Below, piece after piece: positions 9,948-19,454 of a stretch of 64,000 bases of DNA (position 1 is its first letter; every line of letters begins with the position of its first letter). Both the position numbers and the translations under genes were made by a program. The notes beneath the pieces were generated by a model. The model saw only the letters and a list, made by a program, of their open reading frames with translations. It did not search any database and was not told the DNA's origin. The stretch lies in contig JAFXHH010000004.1 in assembly GCA_017536475.1 (NCBI GenBank), forward strand, positions 31,451 to 95,450. The letters are read 5' to 3'. This stretch comes from Clostridia bacterium. Lineage in GTDB: Bacteria; Bacillota; Clostridia; Oscillospirales; CAG-272.

Positions 9948-12104
9948 CTAACTAATTATATCCCCTTGGGTCTCAAACATACGCTCGGCGGCTTGGCGCA
10001 GGGGAGCGTGGTTTTGGAGATTGGGGTCGTTTTTAAGGTATTCGCGCGCCTCGGAGAAGGCGGTGGTCATAAGCTCACTATCCTCGCACATGTCGGCGAT
10101 ATTGAAACTGAGCGTTCCGCTTTGTCTGATCGAGGCGTTGCCCGAGAGGGCAAGGAAGTCGCCCGGACCGCGCAATTTGAGGTCCTGCTCGGCGATCTCG
10201 AAGCCGTTGTAGGAGTTACACATGGTCTGAAGTCTCTGCTTGGCGGTCTCACCAAGGCGGCCGCCCGTGCCGTTGACCAGAACGCAGTAGGATTTCTTTT
10301 GTCCGCGTCCGACTCGTCCGCGCAGCTGATGAAGTTGGGAGAGTCCGAAGCGTTCGGCATTCTCGACGATCATAAGGCAGGCGCTGGGCACGTTGACTCC
10401 GACCTCAATTACGGTAGTGGAGACCAATATCTGCACCTCGCCCGAGGCGAAGCGGCGCATTACATTGTCCTTGTCTGCCGTTTTCATTTTGCCGTGGACG
10501 AATGCGATATTATAGCCCTGCAGGCGCTCGGAGAGCTCCTCGGCATACTGAACCGCCGCCTTTAAGGGCGGTTTTTCGTTTCTTACGAGCTCCTCGCCGT
10601 AAATTGCGATCTCGGAGAGGTCGATCTCTCCTTCTTCAAGCTCGCTTTCCTCGACTGCGGGGCAGACTACGTAGACCTGACCGCCTGCGTCGACGTTTTT
10701 GCGAATAAAGGCATCGAGGCGGGGGCGGTAGCTTTCGTCGACGAGGAAGGTGTCGACCCTTTGACGTCCCGGGGGCATTTCGTCGATCTTGGACATGGCG
10801 AGGTCGCCGTACATTACGAGCGCCAGCGATCTCGGGATCGGGGTCGCGCTCATAACGAGAACGTGTGTGTGTTTATTCTTTTCGGAGAGCAGGGCGCGCT
10901 GGTTTACACCGAAGCGGTGCTGCTCGTCGGTTATGACAAGTCCCGGATTTATAATTTCCGCGCCGTCGGAAAGGAGCGCTTGCGTGCCGATGACGATATC
11001 AAGGCGCTCGTTGGGGTCTTCTGCCTTCATAGCCGTGTGGATCTTTCTCTTGGTTGCCGCGGTGCAAGAGCCTGTGAGGAGCGCACAGCGTATTCCCAGA
11101 GCCTCGAAAATTGCGCACAGATCGTTATAATGCTGAGTTGCCAATATCTCCGTGGGTGCCATCAAGGCGGCTTGGTAGCCGTTTTTGACGGCTATATACA
11201 TGGCTGCCGTGGCGCAGATCGTTTTGCCGCAGCCGACGTCGCCGATGACTATACGGCTCATCTGCTCTCCCTTGCTCATATCGTGCGCGATGTCTTTTAT
11301 CGTTCTTTCCTGCGCGCCCGTCAGCTTATAGGGAAGCCACGCGAGCAGGGGAGAGATGTCGGTATCCTTGCAAGCGGGGGCGGAGAGTCGTTGGATCTTC
11401 CTGCCCGAGAGTGCAAGGCCTGTGGCGAAAAGGAAAAATTCGTCGAATATCAGCCTTTTTTTCGCGATCGCGAGCGCTGCATAGCTTTCGGGAAAATGTA
11501 TCTGACGGAGGGCGTAGTATATCGTGCAGAGCTTATTTCGCTCGCGTATTTCCTCGGGGAGAGGGTCGGGCATTGCTTGGCTTGCTAATTCAAGCGTGTC
11601 GGCGACGTTTTGCGAGATCTGCTTTTGCGTCAGTCCCTCGGAGAGCCTATAGACCGAGAAAAAGGGAGGGGGAGGCAGCTCCTCTACCCACGGGTCAGCC
11701 GCGGGGGAGGTCATGGAGTAGCGGTTTTTTACTCTTTCGACCTTGCCGTAGAAGCGAAAATCCGAGCCGACCGAAAATTTGTCTTTATAGTAATTCTGAT
11801 TGAAATAGGTGATCTCGCAGACTCCGCTTTCGTCGAACGCGCGGAATTTTAAAAGCGACATTCCTCGCTTGATATTTGCAATCTTTGGCTCGGTCGCGAC
11901 CGTGAGGACTACCGCCGATTTATATTCGGGTGAGGTCTCGGCAAGCAGTTTTATATTTGCTCTGTCCTCGTAAGCGCGAGGGAAGTAGTAGAGCAGGTCG
12001 AGCAGTGAGTGTACGCCTGCCGCGGCGTACGCTTTTGCTTTGACTCCACCGACTCCGCGGAGCGCTGTTACGGGTATTTCGTGTAGATTTTTGTTATTAT
12101 TCAT
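9948..12104 (-). CDS. recG: ATP-dependent DNA helicase RecG
   Basis: A 718-residue branch-migration helicase that regresses stalled replication forks and processes Holliday junctions. The N-terminal wedge/OB domain (about residues 50-200) begins with LRGVGGVKAKAYAAAGVHS. Helicase motifs follow: Walker A GDVGCGKT, DEQH box (ITDEQHRFG), SATPIPR, and the C-terminal STTVIEVGVNVP and QLRGRVGRG. Length is slightly above the usual 680-690. The gene stands alone on the minus strand; no clear promoter was found upstream. Confidence 0.97.
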   Translation of the reverse strand: MNNNKNLHEIPVTALRGVGGVKAKAYAAAGVHSLLDLLYYFPRAYEDRANIKLLAETSPEYKSAVVLTVATEPKIANIKRGMSLLKFRAFDESGVCEITYFNQNYYKDKFSVGSDFRFYGKVERVKNRYSMTSPAADPWVEELPPPPFFSVYRLSEGLTQKQISQNVADTLELASQAMPDPLPEEIRERNKLCTIYYALRQIHFPESYAALAIAKKRLIFDEFFLFATGLALSGRKIQRLSAPACKDTDISPLLAWLPYKLTGAQERTIKDIAHDMSKGEQMSRIVIGDVGCGKTICATAAMYIAVKNGYQAALMAPTEILATQHYNDLCAIFEALGIRCALLTGSCTAATKRKIHTAMKAEDPNERLDIVIGTQALLSDGAEIINPGLVITDEQHRFGVNQRALLSEKNKHTHVLVMSATPIPRSLALVMYGDLAMSKIDEMPPGRQRVDTFLVDESYRPRLDAFIRKNVDAGGQVYVVCPAVEESELEEGEIDLSEIAIYGEELVRNEKPPLKAAVQYAEELSERLQGYNIAFVHGKMKTADKDNVMRRFASGEVQILVSTTVIEVGVNVPSACLMIVENAERFGLSQLHQLRGRVGRGQKKSYCVLVNGTGGRLGETAKQRLQTMCNSYNGFEIAEQDLKLRGPGDFLALSGNASIRQSGTLSFNIADMCEDSELMTTAFSEAREYLKNDPNLQNHAPLRQAAERMFETQGDIIS

Positions 12105-12189
12105 ATTTTCACCAATATTGTTGAATTAAGCAGAGTGTCTTCGGAGGTTTTCACTCTAGTTTTTGACAAAGACCTCTACACAAGTGATT

Positions 12190-12345
12190 TATAAATCGTT
12201 TATCCGCTTTTTTCTTTGGCACAAGAAGCGCAAAGAAAAAAGCTTGGCAAAAAAGAAACGCGTGCAAAGGAGTTTCGCCTCTGCGGAGGCGACCAACGCT
12301 CCGCGCGTTGGATCGGCGGTCGCTTTTTGGAAAAAGCGACGCAAA
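12190..12345. repeat. Intergenic element with three consecutive hairpins
   Basis: The 302-nt gap between recG and the recombinase gene holds no convincing gene. An A-rich part (12190-12265) contains TTGGCA-type direct repeats. Three perfect hairpins follow: TCGCCTC/GAGGCGA (12275-12292), CCAACGC/GCGTTGG (12293-12311) and GTCGCTTTTT/AAAAAGCGAC (12319-12340). Open frames exist on both strands but have no ribosome binding site or recognisable protein. A repeat or transcript-end element is most likely. Confidence 0.55.
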
Positions 12346-12406
12346 AACTTTTCTGAAATATTGCAGTGAAGCCTTGACAAATCAAAATCTGAAGTCGATA
12401 GATAAA

Positions 12407-13432
12407 TTATTCGTCTGCTTTATCTGCCTTTGTTTGAGTGACGTCGGCGAGGGGATTTTGCGCCATTGCGTTCATCATGTTCTTGTCGCTGACGTGGGTA
12501 TAGATCTGCGTGGTGTTGAGCTGCTCGTGGCCGAGAATGTCCTTGAGCACGCGGATGTCGACGTTGCCCGTCTGATACATCAGCGTGGCGGCGGTGTGGC
12601 GGAGCTTATGGACAGAATAATGCTTTGAACCAAGTCCTGACAGATCGAGGTATTTATAGACCATAGCCTGCACCATTTTGTCGCTTATTCTTTTTTCTCG
12701 GTTGCTCAAAAAGAGCGCTTTATCATAAATGTTATGATTCTTTTCGATGAGGCGGTAGTTTTTAAGATAGTCCGCGAGCACGACCTTGCAGGCGTCGTTG
12801 AGGTAGATTATTCTTTCCTTACTGCCTTTACCGAGGACTCGAACGTGGCTGAGCTCTCGGTCGAGGTCGGTCAGATTGATACCGACGAGCTCGTTCAGAC
12901 GCATTCCGCAGTTGAGAAAGAGCGTGATTATGCAAAGATCACGGAGTCTTGTTTTGGACTCGACGTCGTTGCGGACGGTATCAAGCAGAAGCTTTGCCTC
13001 GGCGAGCGAGAGAAACTTCGGCAGGGTCTTTTTGTGCTTCGGCGACTCGATGTTGGCGGCGGGGTTTTCCTCAAGATATCCGCGCTTGACGGTCATAAAC
13101 TTGAAAAGTCCTTTTATGGCGGACAGCTTTCGCGCCTTGCTTGCCCACATATTCTTACGGATGTTACCCGTATAGAGCAGAAAATCGTATATCTGCTCGG
13201 TGGATATATCTTTTATGTATTCTACGTCGATATTTACTATACTGATATCGCAAAACTCGTCGGAGTCGGGGTCTATGCCGTTTTGCTTGGCGATGATATA
13301 ACGGAAGAAGGTCCTCAGATCGAGCAGGTACTCGTCGACCGTCTTTTGAGAGCAACCCTGTATTGCAAGCTTATAGGATGCGAATTCACGAATGATCGAC
13401 GGAAATTCGTCAATATTTACGCGGTAGGGCAT
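12407..13432 (-). CDS. Tyrosine recombinase, XerC/XerD-like
   Basis: A 341-residue site-specific recombinase. The N-terminal SAM-like domain (about residues 12-120) precedes the catalytic domain. Catalytic residues are in place: Arg178 (NCGMRLNEL), Lys202 (GKGSKER), His275-xx-Arg278 (VHKLRHTAAT), His302 (GHEQLNT) and Tyr311 (IYTHV). It resembles chromosomal XerC/XerD, which resolve chromosome dimers at dif, but is about 40 residues longer, with an inserted segment near residues 50-75. No mobile element surrounds it, which favours a housekeeping role. A good promoter lies at 13466-13494. Confidence 0.85.
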   Translation of the reverse strand: MPYRVNIDEFPSIIREFASYKLAIQGCSQKTVDEYLLDLRTFFRYIIAKQNGIDPDSDEFCDISIVNIDVEYIKDISTEQIYDFLLYTGNIRKNMWASKARKLSAIKGLFKFMTVKRGYLEENPAANIESPKHKKTLPKFLSLAEAKLLLDTVRNDVESKTRLRDLCIITLFLNCGMRLNELVGINLTDLDRELSHVRVLGKGSKERIIYLNDACKVVLADYLKNYRLIEKNHNIYDKALFLSNREKRISDKMVQAMVYKYLDLSGLGSKHYSVHKLRHTAATLMYQTGNVDIRVLKDILGHEQLNTTQIYTHVSDKNMMNAMAQNPLADVTQTKADKADE

Positions 13433-13465
13433 AGTTTTTGATCTCCTTTCGGTGTTTATATATTA

Positions 13466-13494
13466 ATTATACCAAATCTTTTTTTGTTTTTCAA
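13466..13494 (-). promoter_or_regulatory. Promoter of the Xer-type recombinase
   Basis: On the minus strand, TTGAAA (13494-13489), 17-bp spacer, TATAAT (13471-13466); 34 bp before the start codon. An AAAGGAG site lies between. Confidence 0.8.
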
Positions 13495-13614
13495 GATGTT
13501 TCTTGTATTTTTCAAGGGATTGATGATTTTGAAGGGATATTTTGTATAATATCGTGTTATTGCCGCTGTTTGATGACAAATTGTTGATTTTCTTTAAAAT
13601 TTCACATGGAATTG

Positions 13615-13643
13615 TTGAAAAATACACATTTATCGTATATAAT
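13615..13643 (+). promoter_or_regulatory. Promoter of the 13695 gene
   Basis: TTGAAA at 13615-13620, 17-bp spacer, TATAAT at 13638-13643. The roughly 45-nt leader contains a TCGG-GTGA-CCGA hairpin with a GNRA-type loop, directly before the ribosome binding site. Confidence 0.8.
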
Positions 13644-13694
13644 GTTATCATTGGAGGTCTGCCCTCGGGTGACCGAAGTGAAAGGACATTTGTA

Positions 13695-14255
13695 ATGAAG
13701 GATTTTTTTAAGAGATATTCGTACGAAAGCGTGCGGTTATTTATAAATCAGGTTGTCATAGGACTTTTTGGATTGGTGCTTGCGCTTGCCGCGGGAATAG
13801 CCGAGAACGAGACCTTGCGCGTGGTCACGGGCATTTTTTCGGTGATCTTTTTCTTGTTTATGCAATTTGCTTCGGCGTGGAGGATCGGTGCGGAGGACAA
13901 GATGTCTGCCGATCTAGGTAAGAGAAAGCTTGATCTTTCGGTTCCGTTCAAGGTCTGGTTGCTCGCAAACTCGCTCAACCTGCTTCTTGCGCTTTTGATA
14001 GCACTTGGAGTTTGGTTTGGTAACGGTGGAGTGTTATCCTCGGTTTCGGGAGGCGCGACAATGATAAAAATGATCATTGAGGGAATGTACACGGGTCTGC
14101 TTGCAAGTCACGTTGGCGGTGCGCCGCTGAACTCATATTGGTTCGTGCATTTTCTGACGGTTCTGCCAGCTCTGCCCGTGATAGTTGCCGCTTATATCTG
14201 CGGTGCGAAAAACATTAATTTCGGCGGTCTGTTTATGCCGAACGTGAAGAAATAA
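13695..14255 (+). CDS. Membrane protein of unknown function
   Basis: A 186-residue protein with four hydrophobic segments (about residues 18-38, 43-63, 92-112 and 148-170). I do not recognise a family. A short cytoplasmic N terminus (MKDFFKRYSYE) and a central glycine-rich loop (GNGGVLSSVSGGA) are visible. ATG 13695 is chosen over upstream starts because AAAGGA lies at 13681-13686 and the mapped promoter makes earlier starts impossible. It stands alone between a promoter (13615) and a terminator (14270). Confidence 0.7.
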   Translation: MKDFFKRYSYESVRLFINQVVIGLFGLVLALAAGIAENETLRVVTGIFSVIFFLFMQFASAWRIGAEDKMSADLGKRKLDLSVPFKVWLLANSLNLLLALLIALGVWFGNGGVLSSVSGGATMIKMIIEGMYTGLLASHVGGAPLNSYWFVHFLTVLPALPVIVAAYICGAKNINFGGLFMPNVKK

Positions 14256-14269
14256 TCGTATTTTGCTAA

Positions 14270-14307
14270 AGGGTCGGGGCGCCGGAGCGTGCCCGATCCT
14301 CTTTTTT
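14270..14307 (+). terminator. Terminator after the 13695 gene
   Basis: The stem AGGGTCGGG / CCCGATCCT has one G-U pair and is followed by CTTTTTT. Confidence 0.85.
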
Positions 14308-14338
14308 CTGAATTTTTATTAATGCAGGCTTATTTTTC

Positions 14339-14367
14339 TTGTATTTTATGGCTTATTGTGGTATAAT
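14339..14367 (+). promoter_or_regulatory. Promoter of the two-component/phosphate operon
   Basis: TTGTAT at 14339-14344, 17-bp spacer, TATAAT at 14362-14367, 33 bp upstream of the GTG start of the response regulator. Confidence 0.75.
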
Positions 14368-14400
14368 TGTTTTAGTATATTTCGGGACGGAGGTGTGATC

Positions 14401-15102
14401 GTGACAAATTCCGATATAAAGATACTCGTGGTCGATGACGAGTCCGATATACGCAAGGTGGTCTCTTTGCTTTTGAAAAATAAGGGCTACTCCGTTATTG
14501 AGGCGTCGAACGGCGATGCGGCTATCGAGGCTGTGAAGCAGGACGACGTTGACCTTATCATTATGGATATTATGATGCCAAAGATGTCGGGCGTCGAGGC
14601 TACGAAGAAAATACGAGAGATTTCGGTTGCTCCCGTGCTGTTTTTGACTGCAAGATCGCTTGTTGCCGACAAGGAAAGAGCCTATAGCAGCGGCGGTGAC
14701 GACTACGTGGTCAAGCCCTTTTCGTCCGCGGAGCTGCTTATGAAGGTCGAGTCGCTCGTCCGCCGTTATACCGTCTACAAGGGCAAGGAAAGGACTGACG
14801 GCATAATCTCTCTTTCCGGTGGAGTTGAGGTGGATCCTGAAAAAAGGATCGTCACCAAAAACGGAGAGGATCCCAATCTGAGAGACAAGGAAAGCGCGAT
14901 CTTCTTCTATTTGCTTGAGCATCGTGGAAACACGGTCGAGCCTGACGTTATTTTTGAAGCGGTCTGGGGAGAGAGGGCTCTTGCTTCGAGCGCTAACAAC
15001 GTGACGGTCAATATTCTGGGTCTGCGAAAGAAGCTTGAGGACGATCCGTCTAATCCGAAGATAATAAAGACCGTTTGGGGAAAGGGGTATCAGTTTGTCT
15101 AA
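14401..15102 (+). CDS. Response regulator, OmpR/PhoB family
   Basis: A 233-residue DNA-binding response regulator. The receiver domain (residues 5-120) has the acidic pair VVDDES, phosphoacceptor Asp56 in IIMDIMMPKMSG, and Lys in VVKPFSSAEL. The C-terminal winged helix (about 140-233) contains LRDKESAIFFYLLEH and NVTVNILGLRKKLEDDP, typical of the OmpR class. The frame opens at 14356, but GTG 14401 follows GGAGG at 14389-14393, lies downstream of the mapped promoter and matches the family start. It overlaps the kinase gene by 8 nt. Position before pit suggests phosphate control. Confidence 0.92.
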   Translation: MTNSDIKILVVDDESDIRKVVSLLLKNKGYSVIEASNGDAAIEAVKQDDVDLIIMDIMMPKMSGVEATKKIREISVAPVLFLTARSLVADKERAYSSGGDDYVVKPFSSAELLMKVESLVRRYTVYKGKERTDGIISLSGGVEVDPEKRIVTKNGEDPNLRDKESAIFFYLLEHRGNTVEPDVIFEAVWGERALASSANNVTVNILGLRKKLEDDPSNPKIIKTVWGKGYQFV

Positions 15103-16468
15103 AAAGAAATTTTTTATTTCTCTCAAAAGCAAATTAATACTTATTCTGATATTGGCGATCGTCACTGCCGCCGTGGTATTCGTAGCATGTAAGCAGTTTG
15201 GAGATTTTTTGGTTTGGAAATATTATCTTGATGAGGAGACCAAGCAGGAAAGAGCTGAAAATTATATTGAGGATTTTCAGAAATACGTTAAGAACAAAAA
15301 GCTTTCGATCCACGATTCAAAGAAGATCGCCGCATGGTCGGGCGGAAACTACGTAGATATGATCGTTTACAAGGACAAAAATCTTGTTTACGCTCCCGAG
15401 TGGTTTATTGATTCGAGCAGTCCGCAGGATTACTTTTCGGGTGACCGAAACTTTGAGCAGTATCTTACCGAGGAGGCGAGGACCGCTTATCTTGAAAGGC
15501 TTGAGGATATTCTCGATGAAAACAGCGATCTCTCGACGGTCTATTTCGTCGACGGAACATTGCTTGTGAGAGTTATTGACTACACGGAGGATTTCGTGTA
15601 CAATCTCGTGTTTGCTGCGGCGCTGCTGCTGGCATTGATCGTGCTGGTGATAATTATGATATTGAATTTCTCTGCGACGGCTTCGAGAATTAAGCGTCTG
15701 GCGAGGGACGTAAGACTCGTTGAGGGCGGGAACCTTGAATTGCCGATCGCTATCAGAGGTCGCGACGAGCTTAGCTCGCTTGCCGAGGACGTCAACAGTA
15801 TGAGAAACTCGGTCGTTGACACTATGACAAAGGAGCAGCAGGCGTGGAAGGCAAATGCCGAGCTTATCACGGCTATGTCACACGATATCCGTACTCCGCT
15901 TACCGTTATGCTCGGATATCTTGAGCTTATGGAGATGCAGGAAAAGTCCGAGATCGATTCGGAATATATCGCGGCTTGCAAGGACAATGCTCTGCGGTTG
16001 AAGCGCCTTTCAGACGATATGTTTTCTTATTTTCTTGTCTTTGGCAAAAAGGACGCTCTTGACGGAGAAATGATCGAGGTTGGCAGCGAGGTGCTCGAGC
16101 ACATGCTGGCAGAGAGGGTGATCCTTTTTGAAGAAAGCGGATTTGAGCTGTCATACTCTCATGATCTGCCAGGCGCGACTATTTCGGTAAATCTGGACTA
16201 TCTCGGCCGCGTCATTGACAACGTGTTCGCCAATATTCAAAAATACGCTGATCTTAACGCTCCTGTTTATATTGAATCGGGCATCGAGGACGGCAATCTC
16301 ACTATTACTGTCAAAAATAAGATCGACAAGAGTTCGGATCGCGCCGAAAGTAACGGCATAGGTCTTAAGACCTGTGAGCGCATTATGGAGCGCATGGGCG
16401 GCAACATTCGTGTCTGCTCCGAGGGCGAGGATTACAGTATTACGTTGAATTTTCCTGTTAAGGAGTAA
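15095..16468 (+). CDS. Sensor histidine kinase
   Basis: A 457-residue membrane kinase, partner of the preceding regulator. Two hydrophobic segments (about residues 14-32 and 171-195) flank an extracytoplasmic sensor domain of about 135 residues. HAMP (about 196-245), HisKA with His263 in AMSHDIRTPLTVMLGYLEL, and an HATPase domain with GIGLKTCERIMERMGG follow. The start is TTG at 15095, preceded by AAAGGGG. The sensor domain is not the PAS type of PhoR, so the link to phosphate rests on context: pit begins 28 nt after its stop. Confidence 0.92.
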   Translation: MSKKKFFISLKSKLILILILAIVTAAVVFVACKQFGDFLVWKYYLDEETKQERAENYIEDFQKYVKNKKLSIHDSKKIAAWSGGNYVDMIVYKDKNLVYAPEWFIDSSSPQDYFSGDRNFEQYLTEEARTAYLERLEDILDENSDLSTVYFVDGTLLVRVIDYTEDFVYNLVFAAALLLALIVLVIIMILNFSATASRIKRLARDVRLVEGGNLELPIAIRGRDELSSLAEDVNSMRNSVVDTMTKEQQAWKANAELITAMSHDIRTPLTVMLGYLELMEMQEKSEIDSEYIAACKDNALRLKRLSDDMFSYFLVFGKKDALDGEMIEVGSEVLEHMLAERVILFEESGFELSYSHDLPGATISVNLDYLGRVIDNVFANIQKYADLNAPVYIESGIEDGNLTITVKNKIDKSSDRAESNGIGLKTCERIMERMGGNIRVCSEGEDYSITLNFPVKE

Positions 16469-16496
16469 AAATAAAACAATAAAGGAAAGGCAATCT

Positions 16497-17549
16497 ATGG
16501 AATTTTTAGAATTTTGGGGACAAATGACGGCGAATCCGCTGTTATTTGTCGCTGTGGCACTGACTCTCGGTGTCATTCTGGTAAACGGATGGACGGATGC
16601 GCCCAATGCCATCGCCACGTGCGTTGTTACGAGGTGTATGCCACCGAAGGCGGCGATACTTATGGCAGCAGTGTTCAATTTCCTCGGCGTTTTCGTAATG
16701 ACGCAGATCAGCAACAAGGTTGCCGTAACTATTACGAGCATGGTGCATTTCGGAGAAAATTCAGGAGAGACGATCATTATCGTTTTGTGCGCGGCGATGC
16801 TTGCTATCGTTATCTGGGCAACGCTCGCTTGGGTGTTTGGTATCCCGACAAGCGAAAGCCACGCTCTGATCGCGGGTCTGACGGGTGGAGCTATGGCTCT
16901 CACGGGGCTTGACGCGATAGTCTGGAGCGAGTGGAGCAAGGTGCTTATAGGTATCGTGATCTCGGTCGTGCTCGGATTTGGCTTGGCTTGGCTGATCGGC
17001 AAGCTTGTCACTATGATCTGCTACAATATGAACAGGCCCAAAACAGAGCCGTTTTTCAAGGGCGCGCAGATCGCGGGAGCCGCGGCAATGGCATTTATGC
17101 ACGGAGCGCAGGACGGTCAGAAATTTATGGGAATTATTCTGCTTTGCGTGTTCACCCTGCAAGGCGCGGGAGGCGCTGTGGCGACCTTTGCGATCCCGAC
17201 CTGGCTTATGGTCGTTTGCTCGCTCGTTATGGCGGCAGGCACCGCTATAGGCGGTAAAAAGATCATTAAATCCGTCGGAATGGATATGGTCAAGCTTGAA
17301 AAATATCAGGGCTTTTCGGCAGATATCGCATCTGCTATCTCCCTCGTGTTCTGCTCGGTATTCGGTCTCCCCGTTTCTACTACCCACGTAAAGACCACGT
17401 CTATCATGGGTGTCGGTGCAGTTAAACGCGTGTCCGCCATTAATTTCGGCGTTGTAAAGGAAATGGTCATGACCTGGATACTTACTTTCCCCGGATGCGG
17501 ACTGCTTGCATTCTTAGTAACGAAATTGTTCTTACTTATTTTTAATTAA
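16497..17549 (+). CDS. pit: Inorganic phosphate transporter, PiT family
   Basis: A 350-residue low-affinity phosphate permease with about ten hydrophobic segments. Both PiT signatures are visible: NGWTDAPNAIATCVVTRCM near residue 28, and the second half with FMHGAQDGQKFMGII. It belongs to the shorter PiT form, lacking a large central loop. It follows the two-component genes by 28 nt and precedes a DUF47 protein by 18 nt. The pit-DUF47 pairing is common, and the four genes probably form one transcript with the terminator at 18195. Confidence 0.92.
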   Translation: MEFLEFWGQMTANPLLFVAVALTLGVILVNGWTDAPNAIATCVVTRCMPPKAAILMAAVFNFLGVFVMTQISNKVAVTITSMVHFGENSGETIIIVLCAAMLAIVIWATLAWVFGIPTSESHALIAGLTGGAMALTGLDAIVWSEWSKVLIGIVISVVLGFGLAWLIGKLVTMICYNMNRPKTEPFFKGAQIAGAAAMAFMHGAQDGQKFMGIILLCVFTLQGAGGAVATFAIPTWLMVVCSLVMAAGTAIGGKKIIKSVGMDMVKLEKYQGFSADIASAISLVFCSVFGLPVSTTHVKTTSIMGVGAVKRVSAINFGVVKEMVMTWILTFPGCGLLAFLVTKLFLLIFN

Positions 17550-17567
17550 CTGAAAGGAAATATAAAA

Positions 17568-18188
17568 ATGGCTAAAGGTGATAAATTCTATTACGATAAT
17601 TTTTCGGAGTGCGTCTCCCTTGCACAGAAGGCGGCGGCTTATCTCGTTGAGTGTCTTGAAAACTACGATTTGAACAAGATCGAAAAAATGCTTGAGGAAA
17701 TGCACGTCTTTGAGCACAGTGCAGATATGAAAAAGCATGAAATGAACGAAGCACTTGCAAAGGCGTTCGTGACTCCCGTTGACCGAGAAGACCTCGATCT
17801 TATGAGTCAGCAGCTCGATACCGTGCTTGATCTTATTGAGGAAGTACTGCAGAAGATGTACATATACAATATCAAGACGATAGAGCCTGCCGCGATCGAT
17901 TACGCAAAGCACCTCGTAAGAGCTTGCGATATCCTTGGTGATATCATGGCAGAGTTTGAAAACTTCAAGAAATCGAAGAAGCTTCATACTCTTATCGTCG
18001 CATCAAACGACGTGGAGGAGGAGTGCGACAAGCTTTATCTTGCTACGATGCACGAGCTTACCAAGAACTCCACGGACGTTCTTACCACGCTTTCTTGGTA
18101 TAAGATATACGATTGCTTCGAGGCCTGCTCGGATGCTTGCGAGCACGTCAGCGAATGCGTTGGCTCGATCGTTATGAAAAATACCTGA
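17568..18188 (+). CDS. DUF47 (PhoU-like) phosphate transport regulator
   Basis: A 206-residue all-helical cytoplasmic protein of the DUF47/TIGR00153 group, distantly related to PhoU. Acidic and helical segments such as FEHSADMKKHEMNEALAKA and PVDREDLDLMSQQLD (about residues 46-90) are typical. Members are usually encoded next to pit and are thought to control PiT activity. It begins 18 nt after pit with an AAAGGAA site and ends at a bidirectional terminator. Confidence 0.88.
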   Translation: MAKGDKFYYDNFSECVSLAQKAAAYLVECLENYDLNKIEKMLEEMHVFEHSADMKKHEMNEALAKAFVTPVDREDLDLMSQQLDTVLDLIEEVLQKMYIYNIKTIEPAAIDYAKHLVRACDILGDIMAEFENFKKSKKLHTLIVASNDVEEECDKLYLATMHELTKNSTDVLTTLSWYKIYDCFEACSDACEHVSECVGSIVMKNT

Positions 18189-18194
18189 TATTAG

Positions 18195-18228
18195 AAAAAG
18201 AGCATATGCGAAAGCATATGCTCTTTTT
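18195..18228. terminator. Bidirectional terminator between DUF47 gene and icd
   Basis: The perfect stem AAAAAGAGCATATGC / GCATATGCTCTTTTT has a GAAA loop, with A/T runs on both sides, between converging genes. Confidence 0.93.
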
Positions 18229-18231
18229 GAT

Positions 18232-19443
18232 TTAAAGCTTGGTTTCAAGGCGAGTTCTGACAGCCTTGATGAAGTCGAGCGTATTGACTGCGGTTGCGGA
18301 AAAACCTTCGTCGACGAGACCCACGAGGTCCTTGGTCATTATTCCGTCGTTGAGGGTGTCGATGCAGGCTTCCTCGAGCTTGTTTGCGAAGCTTACGAGC
18401 TCGTCAAGCTTGTCGAGCTCGCCGCGCTTACGGAGCGCTCCAGACCAAGCGTAGATCGTTGCCATGGGATTGGTCGAGGTCTCCTCGCCCTTGAGGTAAC
18501 GGTAATAGTGTCTTGTGACCGTGCCGTGAGCCGCCTCGTATTCAAACTTGCCGTCGGGAGAGACCAGCACGCTGGTCATCATCGCGAGCGAGCCGAATGC
18601 GGTGGATACCATATCCGACATTACGTCGCCGTCGTAGTTCTTGCATGCCCAGATGTAGCCGCCCTCGCTTCTGATCACTCTCGCGACCGCGTCGTCGATC
18701 AGGGTGTAGAAGTAGGTTATTCCAAGTGCTTCGAACTGCTCCTTATAGTGCTTGTTGTAGATATCCTCGAAGATGAGCTTGAAGGTCTGGTCATACTGCT
18801 TGGAGATCGTGTCCTTGGTGGAGAACCAAAGATCCTGCTTGGTGTCGATCGCAAACTTGAAGCAGGAGTGCGCGAAGCTGATTATCGAGGTGTCTTTATT
18901 GTACTGACCCTGAAGCACGCCTGCACACTCAAAATCGTATATTGTTTTGGAGAACTCGGTGCCGTCATCGCCCTTGAAGGTAAGTGTTGCCTTGCCTGCC
19001 GAGGGCACGCGGTACTCGGTCGCTTTATACACGTCACCGTACGCATGACGTGCGATCGTGATAGGCTTTTTCCAGTTGCGGACTACGGGCTTGATCGCAT
19101 CAATGGTAATAGGTGCGCGGAAGACCGTACCGTCCATTATTGCGCGGATCGTGCCGTTGGGCGATTTCCACATTTCCGTGAGGTTGTATTCCTCAACTCG
19201 CTGCTTGTTTGGAGTTATCGTCGCGCATTTGACCGCAACACCGTATTTCTGCGCCGCGTATGCAGAGTCGAACGTGACCTGATCCTTCGTTCTTTCTCTT
19301 TCGGGCAAGCCGAGGTCGTAATATTCGGTCTTCAGGTCGATGAATGGATAAAGAAGCTCGTCCTTTATCATCTTCCATATTATTCTTGTCATCTCGTCGC
19401 CGTCCATCTCGACCAGCGGCGTTGTCATTCTGATCTTTTCCAT
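18232..19443 (-). CDS. icd: NADP-dependent isocitrate dehydrogenase
   Basis: A 403-residue enzyme that decarboxylates isocitrate to 2-oxoglutarate. It belongs to the eukaryote-like homodimeric NADP type: [17 protein letters not shown] near the start, [20 protein letters not shown] (substrate-binding segment around residues 79-98), and [14 protein letters not shown] near residue 310. Length is standard. It lies 218 nt downstream of the aconitase gene on the same strand and has no clear promoter of its own, so the two are probably co-transcribed. Together they make 2-oxoglutarate for glutamate synthesis. Confidence 0.95.
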   Translation of the reverse strand: MEKIRMTTPLVEMDGDEMTRIIWKMIKDELLYPFIDLKTEYYDLGLPERERTKDQVTFDSAYAAQKYGVAVKCATITPNKQRVEEYNLTEMWKSPNGTIRAIMDGTVFRAPITIDAIKPVVRNWKKPITIARHAYGDVYKATEYRVPSAGKATLTFKGDDGTEFSKTIYDFECAGVLQGQYNKDTSIISFAHSCFKFAIDTKQDLWFSTKDTISKQYDQTFKLIFEDIYNKHYKEQFEALGITYFYTLIDDAVARVIRSEGGYIWACKNYDGDVMSDMVSTAFGSLAMMTSVLVSPDGKFEYEAAHGTVTRHYYRYLKGEETSTNPMATIYAWSGALRKRGELDKLDELVSFANKLEEACIDTLNDGIMTKDLVGLVDEGFSATAVNTLDFIKAVRTRLETKL

Positions 19444-19454
19444 ATTTGCCTTTC

